Shown in pieces: positions 11,815-25,225 of a stretch of DNA of 64,000 bases. Both the position numbers and the translations under genes were made by a program. The notes under the pieces are model-generated. The model ran no database searches. It worked only from the letters and a program-made list of their open reading frames with translations, and was not told the origin of the DNA. The DNA is taken from contig NC_081549.1 of assembly GCF_901000735.1 (NCBI RefSeq), forward strand, positions 3,234,942 through 3,298,941. Direction: 5' to 3'. Each line of letters opens with the position of its first letter. Position 1 is the first letter of the stretch. Source of the stretch: Corylus avellana (lineage: Eukaryota; Streptophyta; Magnoliopsida; Fagales; Betulaceae).

Positions 11815-14800
11815 CTTCGCCTTGACCTGGTACTGCTTTTAGTGGATGTAGAAACATTGCACTTTTGATCTTTCATGCTGCTTTTCGTAGCTCTGGATTT
11901 GGAGGCCCCTGTAAATGATAATAATTCAATGCAATTGTACGGGGAAAGTAAATAAGTAATATAAAAAGTTCTTCACTTTGGATAGAGCTTAAACTACCTC
12001 TGATATTAACTTCTGGTGATTGAACTTCATTTTCAGCTGGTTCTGACTCTGTCAACTCACTGGAAGCACCAGAATATTCATCTGAATCAACAGATTTAGG
12101 TTTTGATGAATCATTTATAGGCTGAGACATTCCTTCAGTGGATGCATCAATGACTTCACCCTCTGTTTCATCCATTAGAAACTCAAGGTTAAACGCCAAT
12201 TACCCCATTTCAGCAGCATATAATCACAAGCATGGAAAAAATATTTCAAAAAAAACATTCATTTTAAGAAGTATAATCATGGTCATATAGCCATTGTAAA
12301 CCTATTCACAGAATTCAATCCTTGACTTTTAAACCTATTCACAGAATTCAATCCTTGAGATTGACTTTTAATTTCCTATAGGCTTATTTATATTCACCTC
12401 CAACTTACGTAAGTAAATAATTGATGACATTTGCCCGTTCTGTGATTGTTAGCTCTAGGTTCCGCTTGATTTTGAGATATAGAGATACCATTCTCTTCAT
12501 GCTCATATAGACCTAATCTCACATTTTCAGTCGAAAGTACAGATGCTTGCTGCCACTTAACTTCAGCTGCCATACTCATCCAAATCTAAAAGGCAAGTTA
12601 TAATATATTGTTTGAAATTTAAATCTATAGACCAGTTTAGAAGGGTTGTCCTGTTATCTTATCATGCATTTGAATGACAATGACGTTATTAAGAAATATA
12701 AGGTTCTGTTAAAGAAAACAATGGACATCTAAAAATGAAAACCGTTATGCTCAGCCAGAAGGAAAGGGAGAAAAGAACATATCATATCTTGCTACATTAA
12801 AAGGAGTCAGACAAGTGGCTGTGATGCTTGAAAATTTATATTTAGACTACTAAAAAGTATATTTCATTAACGCTGATGGAAATTATTCATAGTGATAAAG
12901 CATGACGTGGGAAAAGAATATGATGACACCTCCACTGAATATCATAGAGTCCCTAACAATGCTGTTAAGACACTAATCTTTACTCGACTATATGATGCAT
13001 CATAGGAAACCTCATTGCAGCAAACTATTATGAACTATGCTTCACTGCTAGTCTACTATATGCTTCCTGAAATACAGCCGTTGCTGTATCATCATTCATC
13101 TATATGACACTAATAAAAAGACAGTAATCAATTTTTCCAGCGATGTTATTTAAAGCCTCTACATTAGAGATCTACAGGAACCATGAAGAAGAGAAAAGTA
13201 ATAAGAAATTCATATTAAAACATAGCAGAAGCTAATTGCAGTAACCTTCAGCAGTATCAGATTCTGCGCTTTCTTCCCCAGTGTTCCCGCCAGCAACTGC
13301 AAAACCTTCCAAGGTACAAACTTTCTGTTGATGAATTCGGGCATTTCTTGCAGTCACCTCCTGCTCCTTCTTTTCCATGTGAAATTTATTAAGTTTATCC
13401 TCAAACTCCTCAATGCACGATTTAAGTTCTGGTTTTGCAAACTTCTTAGTCTGTTTCCTCACCGCACAAACAAAAAAAAAAAAAAAAGGAAAAGAAAGTG
13501 ATTTCTTAGAAAATGTATCTTGAATGCTTTGAATAACATGATGCAAGCAAAACAAATAATTCAATACCTTGTTTATTATATTCTTGAAATGGTCAATAAC
13601 AGAATCCTCTGATAGGGTATGTTCATAAGTCTTGAATGACTCCATAAGCTTTTTAATTCCTTTTTCAGTGAATGCCAGCTGAGAGAGGCAGTAAGAAATA
13701 TATTCCCATTGTGTGATATCTTCAGCAAAAAAGCAGTTCCGTTAGTTACTGAAAGTTACATTTGTTCATTTATAAAAGCAGAAAATAGCTAAAATCCATG
13801 TTGACTTTGGTTCTAATGAGTTAGGACAAAGCCATCCATATTTACCACAAAAAAAAAAAAGGGTAAAAAAAATGTGGCCTGTGGAAAATTCAGAAAATGA
13901 TAAACTTAAGGTAAAAATGAGAAGCAGCTGCCCAAATTACATGCATGCTGTAACAGATAACAAAATATTTCAACAAAATTAGGAGTGAAATGAGAACCTC
14001 CTGATGCTAAAAAGATGCGCATGTCCTATCCTGTGGATAAGACTCAAATGGACATGGATGAAATCAGTAAGAGTAGATTGAAAACTCATGCTTAAATTCT
14101 AGTTACAGCTACTCATGCTTAAATTCTAGTTACAGCTTTCAACAGGTTCACATGACTAACTGAATAGAAAAACCAAGGTTATCAATGTGGACCAAAAACA
14201 TTATATGTATGAAAAGAATCTGCTATACAACAAACAGATTATTTTTAAAAAAGCACAGAGACAAACTAGATTTTTGTTTTATTTTTTTAATATAAGTAAC
14301 TGGAATATCAATTAAAGTGCAAAAGCCGCAACTCAAGTACATGAAATATACATTTATTTTTTATAAGTAACGGAATATACATGGGAAACACCAAGCTAGA
14401 AAGAGAGAATTAAGTCAAGAAAATCATGAAAACTAGGCAAATTAAGATCTAATGCAGCTGTCCAATGGTAAAGAGTTTTTTTTTTAAAAAAAAATACTTA
14501 AGTTCCACCATTGTCCTCTCGTTGTCTTCAAAATTTCTATCATTTCTTTCTCTCCAAACACACCACAAAAGGCAAGAAGGACAATTTTCCACACAGCTGC
14601 GCTATAAGGACTGCCTCTCTAACCTTCTCCAACAAGCAAAAAGGTCAACTACTCTCTTAGGCATGACCCAAGCTAATCCATCATGACTGAAAATAGTACT
14701 CCACAAGGCACTGACGATCTCATAATGGAGAAGAAGATGATTCACAAACTCTCCACTCCTTTTACATATACAACATTAGTCAACTACAATAACATGTCAT

Positions 14801-17800
14801 TTTCTTGAGTTTTCCACGGTGAGAATCTTCCCTAGGGTGGCTGTTTAAACAAAAAACGCAGCTCTCAAGGGGCATTATTCTGCCAAATATTTTTCCAAGA
14901 CAAGGGGGTACTAACATGAGGTACAAATACGTTATAGAAAGATCTAGTTTCAAACTTCCCAGGCTAGGTTTCAAAAACCAATAAACAAATGCAACAAAAA
15001 TGAACCAGAACTTGCAACCACGCTGAAATGATTTCCTGACAAAAGTTCCAATAAGTTATGTTTCTATATGAAAAATTGCTATTCTCTCCGTCCAAAAATA
15101 AATGTCTTACGTTTCCTTTTAGGAAGACCGAAAAAGAAATGTACCTTTCAAAAGTAGAAACATTTACTTGATATAATTTTTTAAGCTATCATTATCCTTT
15201 CCAAAAAAAAAAAAAGCCATGTTCACCTCCAATATAGAGGTAATGGAATTCAATGGAGTTCTAGAAGTTACTTAGACATTCTATTTTTATTAAAACTCAT
15301 GCCATTTAGACGAAGACATCTATTTTGGGACTGAGGGAGCATTAGATATATCATATCTTCTTCAAACATAACAGCATCATATTTTACCCGCTTGGCAAAT
15401 GGTAGAATTAGAAGAAAATTTAAAGAACTGAAAAGATTACATACCTGTAATTCCACTAAACCTATTGCAGAGCTTTTCAACAAGAGCTTCCATTTGTTTG
15501 TCCTGGAGCAATTTTAAAAATTTTAGCCGTCATTGAGAATAAATGCTTGGCAATTCAAATTGGTTAACAATTTATACCTTCTTGATGGAACCAATTAAGT
15601 ACTGCATGATGTTGCAGAAAGACTCTCTCGTCAGATTCTGGTTGGATAATTTGCCAAGTATATCGGGAAGTAAATTATATATTGGATTGCTTCCTGTTCG
15701 CATAACGGGAAAAAGAAAAGAAAAAAAAAAAAAGAACAAATTTAGTTGGCAGAAAAGAAATTACGCAAGACAACAATCAGTACATTTTACTAGATGTATA
15801 TCAAAATTTACCTTTCTTAGATAATTCATGAAAAAAAAGTTTAGCCAGATTTGAAATCCGCTCATCTTCATCTTCCAACCGGATAGCCATCTCATTTATA
15901 TACCCTTTTACCTGATCAAGTCAATGACCGCTTCAGTCTCTAGATCAATAAAAAAAAAAAAAGCTAAATAACAAGCGGCAGTTAGCCAGGCTCTCAGACC
16001 TTCATCATGTCATTCAATATGAGATGTGAAAGCACCAGAACAGCATTCTTCCTAACAGAAACCAAAGGATCCCCTAGCCGGGCATACATGTGCTCAGTCC
16101 ATGGTTCTAACAGATTGGGAAACCGAACTGCCAAATCACCAAGAGCAATAGTGCAATTGGAACGAACAATTTCTGAGGGTGAACTCTCCACAACAGTGAA
16201 GAGAAGCTGGAGATTCGCATCACTGAAATGTCATTCACTAAAAAGTTCAAGCATTATGTTGTATTTGTTTATGAGAGAGAGAGAGAGAACATAAGATCTC
16301 ACCAAAAATTTGCATCAATGATCATAAATCTACATAAAGCAAGCATTCCGGAAGCTTGTAGTTCTGGATACTGAAAGAAAGCAGTGGAACAGTTTAAAAT
16401 AAAATATTGGATACTGATACACTAGTGAGCTACACGGGAACTGCTACGAAGAACTTGTATCAAATGATATATGAGACAAACATATCATGTACCATATTAT
16501 AACCATAAACATGACATCAATCCTTCAATTTTCTGAAATACCATGAATTTATTATTTTACTATCACTTTAATAACATCTTACTATAAAACACTATTTCAA
16601 ATATAAACATAATAGGAAATTTCCTATTATAGAGTTCAAGAGTCATAGAAGTCATTAAAGGGCAAGACGAGAAAAACTGAGTAAATCACCTTTTGCATCA
16701 GCTGAAAATTTCTACAAAGCTTTGACAAGAAAAGTGCACAGTGTCCAATCAAGTTCTTCTCACTGGAACCACCAGAAATAATTTCTTTTTCTGCTTTGTC
16801 AGATAGAGTATCAAGATATGCATCTTCAGAGGCAGCAAGACCTAGTTCGGCATTGATACTATTGTCCTGCAAGACATCATCAAGGGAAGAAATCTTCTAT
16901 ATGAAACCAAAAATTGAAAGAAGTAGATATTAAATAACCAATATCGGTACCCTATATCTTTACACTGATGACTGAGTATAGAATTTAATCTCACCTTAAC
17001 TGTATCAGCTGGTATTGTGCCATTGCAATGTACATTTTGACGATCAGTATCTGTTTTTGCCTTTGTAACTCTTTGTTTCCGGATCTTTCGAGCACATGAT
17101 TCGATATACACCAATTGGTTCATGGCAACATGACTTACAACAAATAAATATCTACTTAGTTTGGCTAGTTGAACTGTGGTAAGTATGCTGGCAGTACCAC
17201 TATCAATGTCATTATTCAACTCATCTCCTCCACTACAATTAAACACAGAACTAAGAGATTTTTTAACCAGATCAGCAGCTAATGTTTCTGGAACAGGATG
17301 CATTGTGTATACAGCAGCTATTGCTTCATCAGCAGCAGCATACCATATGTTTTCTGGAAGCCAAAAGCCAGTAATTAAGCTTTCTAGAACACCAAATAAT
17401 CGACTGCCATTAACTGACAGCAATTTTTTCTTGTCATCTTCAGACAATCTTTGAATAGCAATGCATGTAGTCCTAGCAAGCAAAGGCTCCACTTTAGCCC
17501 AACGACCAAATCCAATATCAATCATGTCTTGTAAGTGAGAGCTGAGAACCCCAGTGGATGATTTTGCTGCCATGCAAAGGACAGATAAAGCACCACGACT
17601 ATACTCTGCAGTGGTTCCACTAACACTAAAGCAAAAGAAATCCCATAATGCTGATATCTGCAAAAACAAGTACTTTATAGGAGAACTGCTTCTTCAAGTA
17701 ATGTCAGACAAAGAACTTAATGACTATAGTTTAGTTTACCCGAGAAAATTGTCAACAATGCATTGATTATAGACTAAAGCATTCATAAAGGACAGACCAT

Positions 17801-20800
17801 GATTCACGATCAACTAGATAGCTCTATGCAGTCAATTCCAAAATTGGATATGTAACCTCCGCATTGATCATCATTGAACTCAATTATGATCTATGCTTTC
17901 TATTTCTTCTCATTGCCAACATGTTTATCCAGCCTATAACTACTTTCCACAAATAATTCAAGGAGAAAAAAGTGTCTGCTCAAACGATAAAATTTCCAAA
18001 TATGTTCTTTTCTATAAGCATGTTTGTTAAACAAAAGGAGAGTGTAACTATTAGAGCACATGGATGATTATGTATTCGACATAGTCAAGTGGGCTTCAAA
18101 TCTTCTAGTGAAGCTTTAAGTTATGATATAAAAGTTTTAAATTCAGCAGGAAACTAGAGCAGAATTGCACAAACTACAGTTTGGTCATATTTAGCTTACC
18201 CAAGGTTGATTATACTGCTTCAATTACTATTTATTTATAAAAAATATCTCTGAGTGTTGGCCATAATAATTGAGTCGAGAGCTGGAAATTATACCTCTTC
18301 TTTAAAGATAATTCGTTAATATACATATTGAAGGTGTAGATTTTGAGAGGCTGAAATAGTCATCATTTTCTGGATTTGTTGTGTCAAATCCAAGGAATGC
18401 ATCAAACATTTTAGGTAGAAAGCTCAGAACTAATTCATGCAAGATATTATTCAGAGACATAAGGGAGCATACCGTGCTGGTAGATATATCACCTTTGGAC
18501 ACCAAGGCCCCAACAATAAACTCCAGAGCTGCTAGATCTCCTATATTTGAATCTATGGCAAGATTCAAGAGATTTTTTGCTGTTTCTACTGGGTTTTTCC
18601 TTATATAAATTGTAACAAAGGCGTTCTCCACAGCCTCGTAGATGGATTTGTCCTGAGAAAATGCCTACAAAAGAGAGCATATATCTGATGCTATTAATTA
18701 CTATTGTAGATCAAGAATTAAATCTATAGAGTAAACATCCACAACATATTTGGACAAGGAAAACAAAGAAAAAAAAGTACCAAAAAAAAAGGAAAATCAT
18801 AATGACTTCCAAAGAAACTTTTTTGACTGTTTCCAACGCATAACCAAAAATAAAAGCTCACCAATGGCAACATCTTGCGGAGGCAGGCTTCTGAACCATC
18901 AATTTGGAACTGTTTGCACCTCATGAGCAAGAGAATTGTGTTCTCTACATCAGAGGCAGAAGAAGAAGCCATCAATTGAACAAGTGTTGGCATTGTGGCA
19001 GAGATGCACTTAGAAAACCTCAAGCCTGCCTCAAGAGATGCGACCAATGCCCTGGTCTGCTCCAAGTTCCCAATATCTGGCACAGAACTATCCTTCTGAG
19101 AAATCTCTTCTTCCACTTGAGCCAAACAACTGTCTGTCAAACTCTCTTGCTGCTCTTTGGCTGCAACTTGAGCATCAATATTATGAACTTCACCATTTTC
19201 TTTGGAAGTATCATTATCAGAAGGTAGACCATCCACACCACTTTCTAAAGGCACATCTGGTTCAAGCTCATTCATCTTCTTCTTATATTGCTCTAAGGTT
19301 GCTTCAAATGAAGCTATTCGAAGTTGTGGGCCAAACGGATTATGCTGCAACATCATGATAAGTAAATTTAATGCAGATTTTCTAACAATTGCACTCTTAT
19401 CCTCCAACCTTCCAGCTGCAACTTCGGAAACCTCATTCCACAAACCAATTGAAACAGAATGCTCTTCACATAGTTCAGCCCAAACCTGCAGAACTCGACT
19501 CCTAGTATAAGCTGAAACATCTCGGCATCGTTCAAGCAAAATTTCCAACATGGCTTGCTTGGTTCGGAGACGAACAGATTTAGAACTTACTTCACTCTCA
19601 ATATCCTTAAATGCATTTGCAACCAACTTCCCAAGAACCCCTACAAGAGCATTCCTTATCTTATAAGATTCCCCACCGAAGTGCGGGACCAGAACTCCAA
19701 TGTTGGTTGAAATCAACTTTGGCAGCCGCTCAGTGAGCTCTACCAGAAAACGCCCAATATTTTCAGCCCCAACAGTGTCCTTCACATAGTCCCTTGGGTT
19801 AGTCCTCCCAATCTCCCTGATAAGGGAGCTGGCCAGGGTTCCATCAGCATACTTCTTCTCAGCACCAGCAACCGCACCAGCCATGTGGGTAACAACAAAA
19901 TCATATTTGTGAATTAGGTGCATGATAGAAGCACATGATTGTGCCATGTAGTGGTATTTTGTAGTGCATGCTCCAATTATACGGCATAGAGCATCTTTGG
20001 TGTCGGAATCTTTTAAAAGAATTGCATTCTCAAACATAGAGAATATATTTCTACAAAAACACAAATCATAAAATTTTAACTTAAAGTCCACTAACAATGA
20101 TAAAATTATACCTAAAAGATTGATGCCAGTCATCCACTTACTTCACAATGAAAGACAAATAATTTTCATCCAGGTCTGACGAACCAAAGAGCAAGGGGAG
20201 GTTGATCTCTAGTGAATTAGCAATCAAATTGAGTATTCGACTCCTTTGAGGCTCCCAATTCCATGAGTTTATTAGCTGTTTCTTCCTTGTAGCTGCTGTT
20301 GCCTAAGACAAAAGACCTCACTAAATTGGCCACAACAATTGCAATCTCAAACCCAACAGGGTACATACATGAGAACATTCAAATAGTGGAGAGAGAGAGA
20401 GAGAGTACCTTCGGATTATTGTTGGAACCAGTGTTGGCCTCCTCAGCAAGAACAACGTTGATGAGGACGAATGTGTAAATTTTAAAAGCATTACGATGTG
20501 AAGCAACCCGATCAAACACTGGAGTGTCATCATCCTGACTTTGAGAAACCCGTGAGAGTGAATCAACATTTGGAAGAAGAACACTAAAATTGGATCGGAG
20601 ACTCTCTACGAGATTGAATTTACAAGATGTAGGGAGACTAGCATAACTACGAATCAAGGAATAGACACGGTCAAAGACATCTTGCTCTTCAATGCAAAAG
20701 AGCTCCTTGTCGGAAAGATCAAAGGATACACCTGTTTAAATAGATAAGGAAGGCAAAAAAACGGCATAACGTGAGATTGTGTATCATGGGTGGAACAAAA

Positions 20801-21842
20801 ATGAACTACTTGTTCTTGCAAGTACATTTACAAATAACGATGACCAGCTAAATGTAGAGGAGCTGGTTAAATTACTCTCTATCAGTTCTATTGAATCCAG
20901 CTATCAGTGTAAGTAACACTTCTATTTCCTTTCATACGCTTGTATTTTGTACGTTACAAAACAAAGCATTATGGTGTTTGCCGGAGTTGGAGAAAACTCT
21001 TATTATTATTTGGTTGCTTACTTTAAATATTTGCTAGAACAAAGAAAAATTCAACTTTTGTTCAAGTAAATTATAGCACAAACTCAGCCCAGATTAGTTT
21101 TTCTTTAATAATAATCTCATGGCATAGAACAACAAAACTTGGTTGCTTTCCTTTTTTTTCCCCAATTGTCTCAGATGAGCAATGATAGCGCATAAGAAAC
21201 AAAAAAAATAGAATATGTCCTGTTTCTAGGAAAGATTGAGTTAAAAACAAAGTACAACCAACTTGAGGTCTTGCACTTACGCTGCTTAGTTCATAAGAAA
21301 CGCAAAATTCAGCTAAGCACGGCCAAATGCAGATTAAACGACTGACTTAAGTCAAATTTTCTAATTTTCTTGCTTCAATTCTATAAATTATTTTCTTCTC
21401 TATATCTCCCTAACAACCGAATAAAACTTTACACTTTTTAGGGCTTCATTACATGAAAACAAAAGAAATTTATTTTAAAAAAAGTCGAACTCTGCTTGAT
21501 TGCTGAGATAATTGAGGGAAAAAAGATTTGGGACATGACATGCCCCACTTAATTAACAATCAAATGTATAAAACTAATCAATTCGAGTACCATTTTCGCC
21601 AGACTTCCTTTCTTTTTCTTTGTGTTGCATTTTCTCAGCAACCAAACTCAATGTCAGGGAAAAATTTAATGGATCTCTAAGAGAGAGAGAGAGAGAGAGA
21701 GAATGTGACCTTTGACGAACTCTTCCAGTTCAGAGGGATGAAGCGAAGCGATGTCGATGGGGTTTTGCGCGTAGAGGCGGTTGTCTTCGTGCTCTTCTTC
21801 TAGTGCTCTGAGGGTCTGGGGAAAGAAGAAGTGAGGAGCCAT
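11815..21842 (-). CDS. CAP-D2: Condensin complex subunit 1 (CAP-D2, HEAT repeats)
   Basis: Non-SMC HEAT-repeat subunit of condensin I, needed for mitotic chromosome compaction. Seventeen exons on the minus strand, phases consistent: 21842-21710, 20731-20409, 20302-20142, 20050-18862, 18664-18473, 17657-16995, 16866-16690, 16370-16303, 16222-16000, 15911-15812, 15693-15578, 15502-15445, 13719-13568, 13450-13246, 12566-12409, 12181-11998, 11908-11815. The sum is about 1398 residues, the length expected for the plant protein. Starts MAPHFFFPQTLRALEEEHED. The large exon holds the N-terminal condensin region and HEAT repeats. The conserved Cnd1 core is SNCTIALGDLAVRFPNLLEP (exon 9, about residue 985), followed by VRKNAVLVLSHLILNDMMKV. 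The C terminus is a low-complexity acidic, then basic tail (SSTRSRRR). The last three exons are poorly conserved, so their boundaries and the stop position are uncertain. TGGGCC/TGGGCT motifs lie upstream. Confidence 0.93.
12301..12370. repeat. 33-bp tandem duplication in a CAP-D2 intron
   Basis: CCTATTCACAGAATTCAATC followed by CTTGA appears at 12301 and again at 12334, with a partial extension of the unit after the second copy. Confidence 0.8.
14084..14137. repeat. Perfect 27-bp tandem duplication in a CAP-D2 intron
   Basis: The 27-base unit starting ACTCATGCTTAAATTCTAG occurs at 14084-14110 and 14111-14137 with no mismatch, indicating a recent slippage or repair event. Confidence 0.9.
15082..15342. 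mobile_element. Stowaway-type (Tc1/mariner) MITE in a CAP-D2 intron
   Basis: The right end in reverse complement reads GCTCCCTCAGTCCCAAAATA and the left end TCTCTCCGTCCAAAAATAAA. This is the CTCCCTCNGTCCC signature of Stowaway elements. It is flanked by TA dinucleotides (15080-15081 and 15343-15344). It sits in the 1.7-kb intron between exons 12 and 13 of CAP-D2. Confidence 0.8.
21681..21703. repeat. (GA)n microsatellite next to CAP-D2 exon 1
   Basis: Uninterrupted GA run immediately downstream of the exon 1 donor of CAP-D2. It is repeated in the copy across the gap (30109-30131). Another GA run lies at 20392-20405. Confidence 0.85.
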
Positions 21843-22852
21843 AGTCACAGAGAGAAAGAAAGAGAGAGGTTCTCTTTCGTTCTTCGTTGAGGTTTTCGCA
21901 AAATTTGAAATGGAACTCAAAATTTCAGACAGCGGGAATGTGTTACTGTTCGGGAAGGTGGGCCCGGGTCGGTTCTGCTTTATGGAGCAGGTGTTTGTGC
22001 GTTGGGACCAAAATACGCCTATAGCTAATGGCCCAATAACTCAGATGGGTATGCTACGCAGCATTTTCAGTCTTTTTGGGCTAACTCAGCTCTATTTCTC
22101 AAACGTAATTATAAACAAGTTTAATAAGGGTCAAATTTAATTTTTAGTCCAAAAAGTAATATATATTTAACTAAAATAAATATTTTAAGAAATTTTTGTT
22201 GGCTATATAAAAAATATTTCACCATAAACTGTATTTGCATATATAAATATTTTAGCTATATATAAATTTGAGGAGAAAGGAGAGAATAGAGAAGAGAGGA
22301 CTTTTGTTCAGCTTAACCCATTCAAAGTTATGCTAAACTGCTTATGGGTTGTGTCCTCGTAAGTTCGAATTTGCTGTCTGAATTGCTGGCATCTTTATCC
22401 TGTCCTCATTGGCAATGTCCCAAAAAATCATAAAGCTTCTTTCTAATTCTTTGGAGTTAAAAATTTGTAATCACATATTAATACATCATAATCATTATCC
22501 TATCAAGATTAATAATAATTAAAGAGACTATTTTAAGCTGAAAAAGTCTTTTTCTGTTTGGTGGGTGGGACATATGGTTTTGAGCAGTGGACTCCAAAAG
22601 AAGGTAAAAAACAGAAAACAAAGCAAATAACCCACTGAGACAAGCAAATCAATAACTCATGGCCCACATCACCCCCTGCCTCTCGGACTGTTTTCTTTTC
22701 CTTTCACTTCACCTTTTTAATTTGTCTTTGATGACTCCGATTCCTTTGATTCTTTCCAAATAGGGTGGGCTGATTAGCCTGATTTCTCTTTGAATCCCAA
22801 ATCGATTTTCTGGGTTTTGATTAGAAAGCAAAAACAGAGAGAGACAGAGACA
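21843..22852. promoter_or_regulatory. Divergent intergenic promoter region, CAP-D2 (minus) / 48-residue protein (plus)
   Basis: About 1 kb separates the two start codons. Near the CAP-D2 start are three site-II-like motifs bound by TCP factors in other plants: TGGGCCC at 21959-21965, GGCCCA at 22030-22035, TGGGCT at 22077-22082. Such motifs are typical of growth- and division-linked genes; the functional reading is inference. No exact E2F site was found. Confidence 0.5.
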
Positions 22853-22999
22853 ATGGCAATGCCATGGACCATGACCCTGTGGATGGCAAAGATGGTGTGG
22901 GTGGCTCTGACTGGGTGGGTTTCTTCTTGCTTGATTGTTGCTGATGAAGTTGCCAACTCTCTCAGAACGGGTGATATCGGCCCTTTCCACGTTGGCTGA
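22853..22999 (+). CDS. Small predicted membrane/secreted protein, 48 residues
   Basis: ATG at 22853 in a strong plant start context (gagacaATGGCA) after a purine-rich 5' leader; stop TGA at 22997-22999. The protein starts MAMPWTMTLWMAKMVWVALT, a hydrophobic, methionine/tryptophan-rich segment fitting a signal anchor or one transmembrane helix. It then has a short polar tail ending RTGDIGPFHVG. An in-frame ATG at 22790 would add 21 residues but lies in the leader-like stretch. From memory, Arabidopsis annotates a small membrane protein (At3g57062) just beside CAP-D2 (At3g57060), so position supports orthology; I could not compare sequences. Function unknown. The gene appears again at 31281-31427 because of the duplicated contig overlap. 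Confidence 0.6.
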   Translation: MAMPWTMTLWMAKMVWVALTGWVSSCLIVADEVANSLRTGDIGPFHVG

Positions 23000-25000
23000 T
23001 TGGGTTGTCGAATTCAACAATCCAAATCTCTCTGGGTTTGTCTCTGGGAACCCCTGCTAACTTTTTTGTTATATTAAAATCTCTCTGTCTGTGTGATTAT
23101 TTTCTTGGTTGCTGATTATTGTGATAATGTCTATTATCCCATTAGGTGGTAGGTGAATTGTGATAGAATGAACACTTAATCAATTCAAACCTGCCTTTCT
23201 TGTCTGAGAACTTTTAGATTTGATATATGGGCTCCGCTCAGTTGCCAAGAGCACGTTTTTTAGAAGAAAAATTAAAACGTGTAAAAGATTTCGAAACTTT
23301 CTTCACTTTTCCAACAATATCTTAGTAGCCAAGTGGAGCTATACATTCAAGTTTAGGGTCTTGAATTATATATACACTGCAAACAAAATGACAATAAGAG
23401 TATCTTCGTTACAAAGTGAAGATGATAGGAGCCAGGAAAATATGGAATGAAAAGAAATAAACAATGTAAAACATTAATATAAGGAAAAAAAGAAGAATAT
23501 GCAAGCTGATCTGATCTTTGAGGCCAAGATAACATATAAGCAAGAGGACAGCATGCACTCAAGGACTATTTTTGAGCATAGAAGACATAATTTTAGATTG
23601 TTAAGAGTAAAATTAAAAGCAAAATATCATCAATTGCAGAAGCTGAGTGCCTATGTAGAGTTGCTAACTTTTGGTGATTCTCAACAAGCACAATTGAAGC
23701 AAATTTTTATGAAATCATCACAATTGATATGGAGGAGGTCATGCGCAAAACTAAATTTTTATTTACTAGCAAAATCCCACAAACTAAAACCTAAATAGCA
23801 TAAGATATAGATAGCCTAGATCTAAAATCAAAGTACAATTTGGTATTTAATGCCTTTGCTAGCAATTACATTTAGCAACAATTAAACATCAATTAACTTT
23901 GGGACCCAGTGACTCTTAAGTATAAAGCAACTAAACAAGTTACACAATTTGCTTAGGGTAATTTCCTACATTGCCTCCCATAAACCAAGTTCTAAAAAAA
24001 TTCATAAAAGATGTGAGCGAACCCCATCTCCTGCAGCAGCCGTCAAAGCAATATTCATGTTCAGTAAGCAACTCCTACGATATCATCTTCCTTGGATCAA
24101 ACAATAACTTTGTGACTCCCTCAATAACATAGTGGGAACATTAAACCAATTATACATTTACATCGCTATTCCAACTATACAGTTCAGCCATAACATGATA
24201 AAGGTAGAGGTCATTTTTACCATGTAAAATTGTGTGGGAGTCTGGGAGATGACCTTGGGAAATTTAGGCTTAATACCGGCTAAAGGAATGGGGTTTTGTT
24301 TCCTACAGAAGTCATTTAGTTGGGCATGCAGATTGGAAGAGAAACTGTTTGTTTTAGAATCATTTAGGAAGATTTAAATGGAGGTTAGGTTTCTGGAGCT
24401 CAGTAACCTTCATTAAGTATTTAATCTGTGGTTCTATTTCATCCTCTTTCTAGTTCTGCAAGGTCCCTGTTAGTGGTATTTTGGAGATCTCATTCTCTCA
24501 ATTTACCAGTTTCACTTATGGTTATTATACGCGAACCTCAGTAGAACTCTATGCATATGCTATATTATAGACCACATCTCTGTCATGCAAATACCACGGG
24601 TGCTCTGACCATTCATCTCGAGCTTTTGTTGTCTTCGTTGTTCTCTACCCTTCCACACACCCCTTCTTCTCTCTTTGCAAGTTTTGTGGCTGGTAATGTT
24701 GTATCATTTTTGGTTCATCATGAGTTCTAAATCTAGATTTAAGAGAAGAAAAGTCAATTTAAGAAGGCATGAAAGTTTCAAAATATTAGGTTCATAGTCA
24801 CAGTATAGCTAGACAAAGAGAGCTCTGCCTGGATGATCTTTCATCTACTGTTGCTCTTTATTCCTTGAAGGGGTTAGTCTGCCCATATGGTCTTGTATGC
24901 ACGTTAGTTCTTAGTCATTTGCTGTTACAATTTTGATGGTCATGATAGCTGCTCCTAAATCATGTTTGATTTAGTTCACCAGTTTTCTTTTTGAGGGGTA
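23000..25000. other. No gene recognised
   Basis: The first part may be 3' UTR or intron of the 48-residue gene. Short frames at 23220-23450 and 23499-23798 show no recognisable domain and have AT-driven composition. Confidence 0.5.
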
Positions 25001-25225
25001 TTACATTGCGGGAGAAATTTTATTTTCATGGTACAAAATTTGACAGAATCTTGTTTTTCTTTCCTTACAAAGATAATCTGAAACAGTGCTCAATTTTTGC
25101 TTATCTTTGTCTCTCACAAATCTGGCATGCATAAACTTCAGTGCTGCATTAAACACTTGGATTTGTGAAGTGTCTTCCTCTTCTTCATCTTCATCATAAT
25201 CTTGATCTTGTGTTCTTTTTAAGGG
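25001..25225 (-). pseudogene. Coding-like open frame without a start, unidentified
   Basis: A 74-codon open frame bounded by stops on the minus strand encodes an acidic stretch (QDQDYDEDEEEEDTSQ), then VFNAALKFMHARFVRDKDK and DYLCKERKTRF. Amino-acid composition looks protein-like, unlike the surrounding AT noise, but there is no initiator ATG at its head and I do not recognise the family. It lies just beyond the 3' end of a LINE remnant. It could be an exon relic, an exon of an unrecognised gene, or chance. Its second copy is at 33429-33653. Confidence 0.25.

Noticed and set aside
12301..14137. CRISPR-like repeat array
   Set aside because: Only two adjacent copies each, no spacers, in a plant intron; simple tandem duplications.
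21843..21910. E2F site in the CAP-D2 leader (TTTTCGCAAA)
   Set aside because: Does not match the TTTSSCGC consensus at the key positions.
22790..22852. Longer 69-residue version of the small membrane protein
   Set aside because: The added residues come from a purine-rich leader and would put a charged stretch before the hydrophobic segment; ATG at 22853 has the better context. Not excluded.
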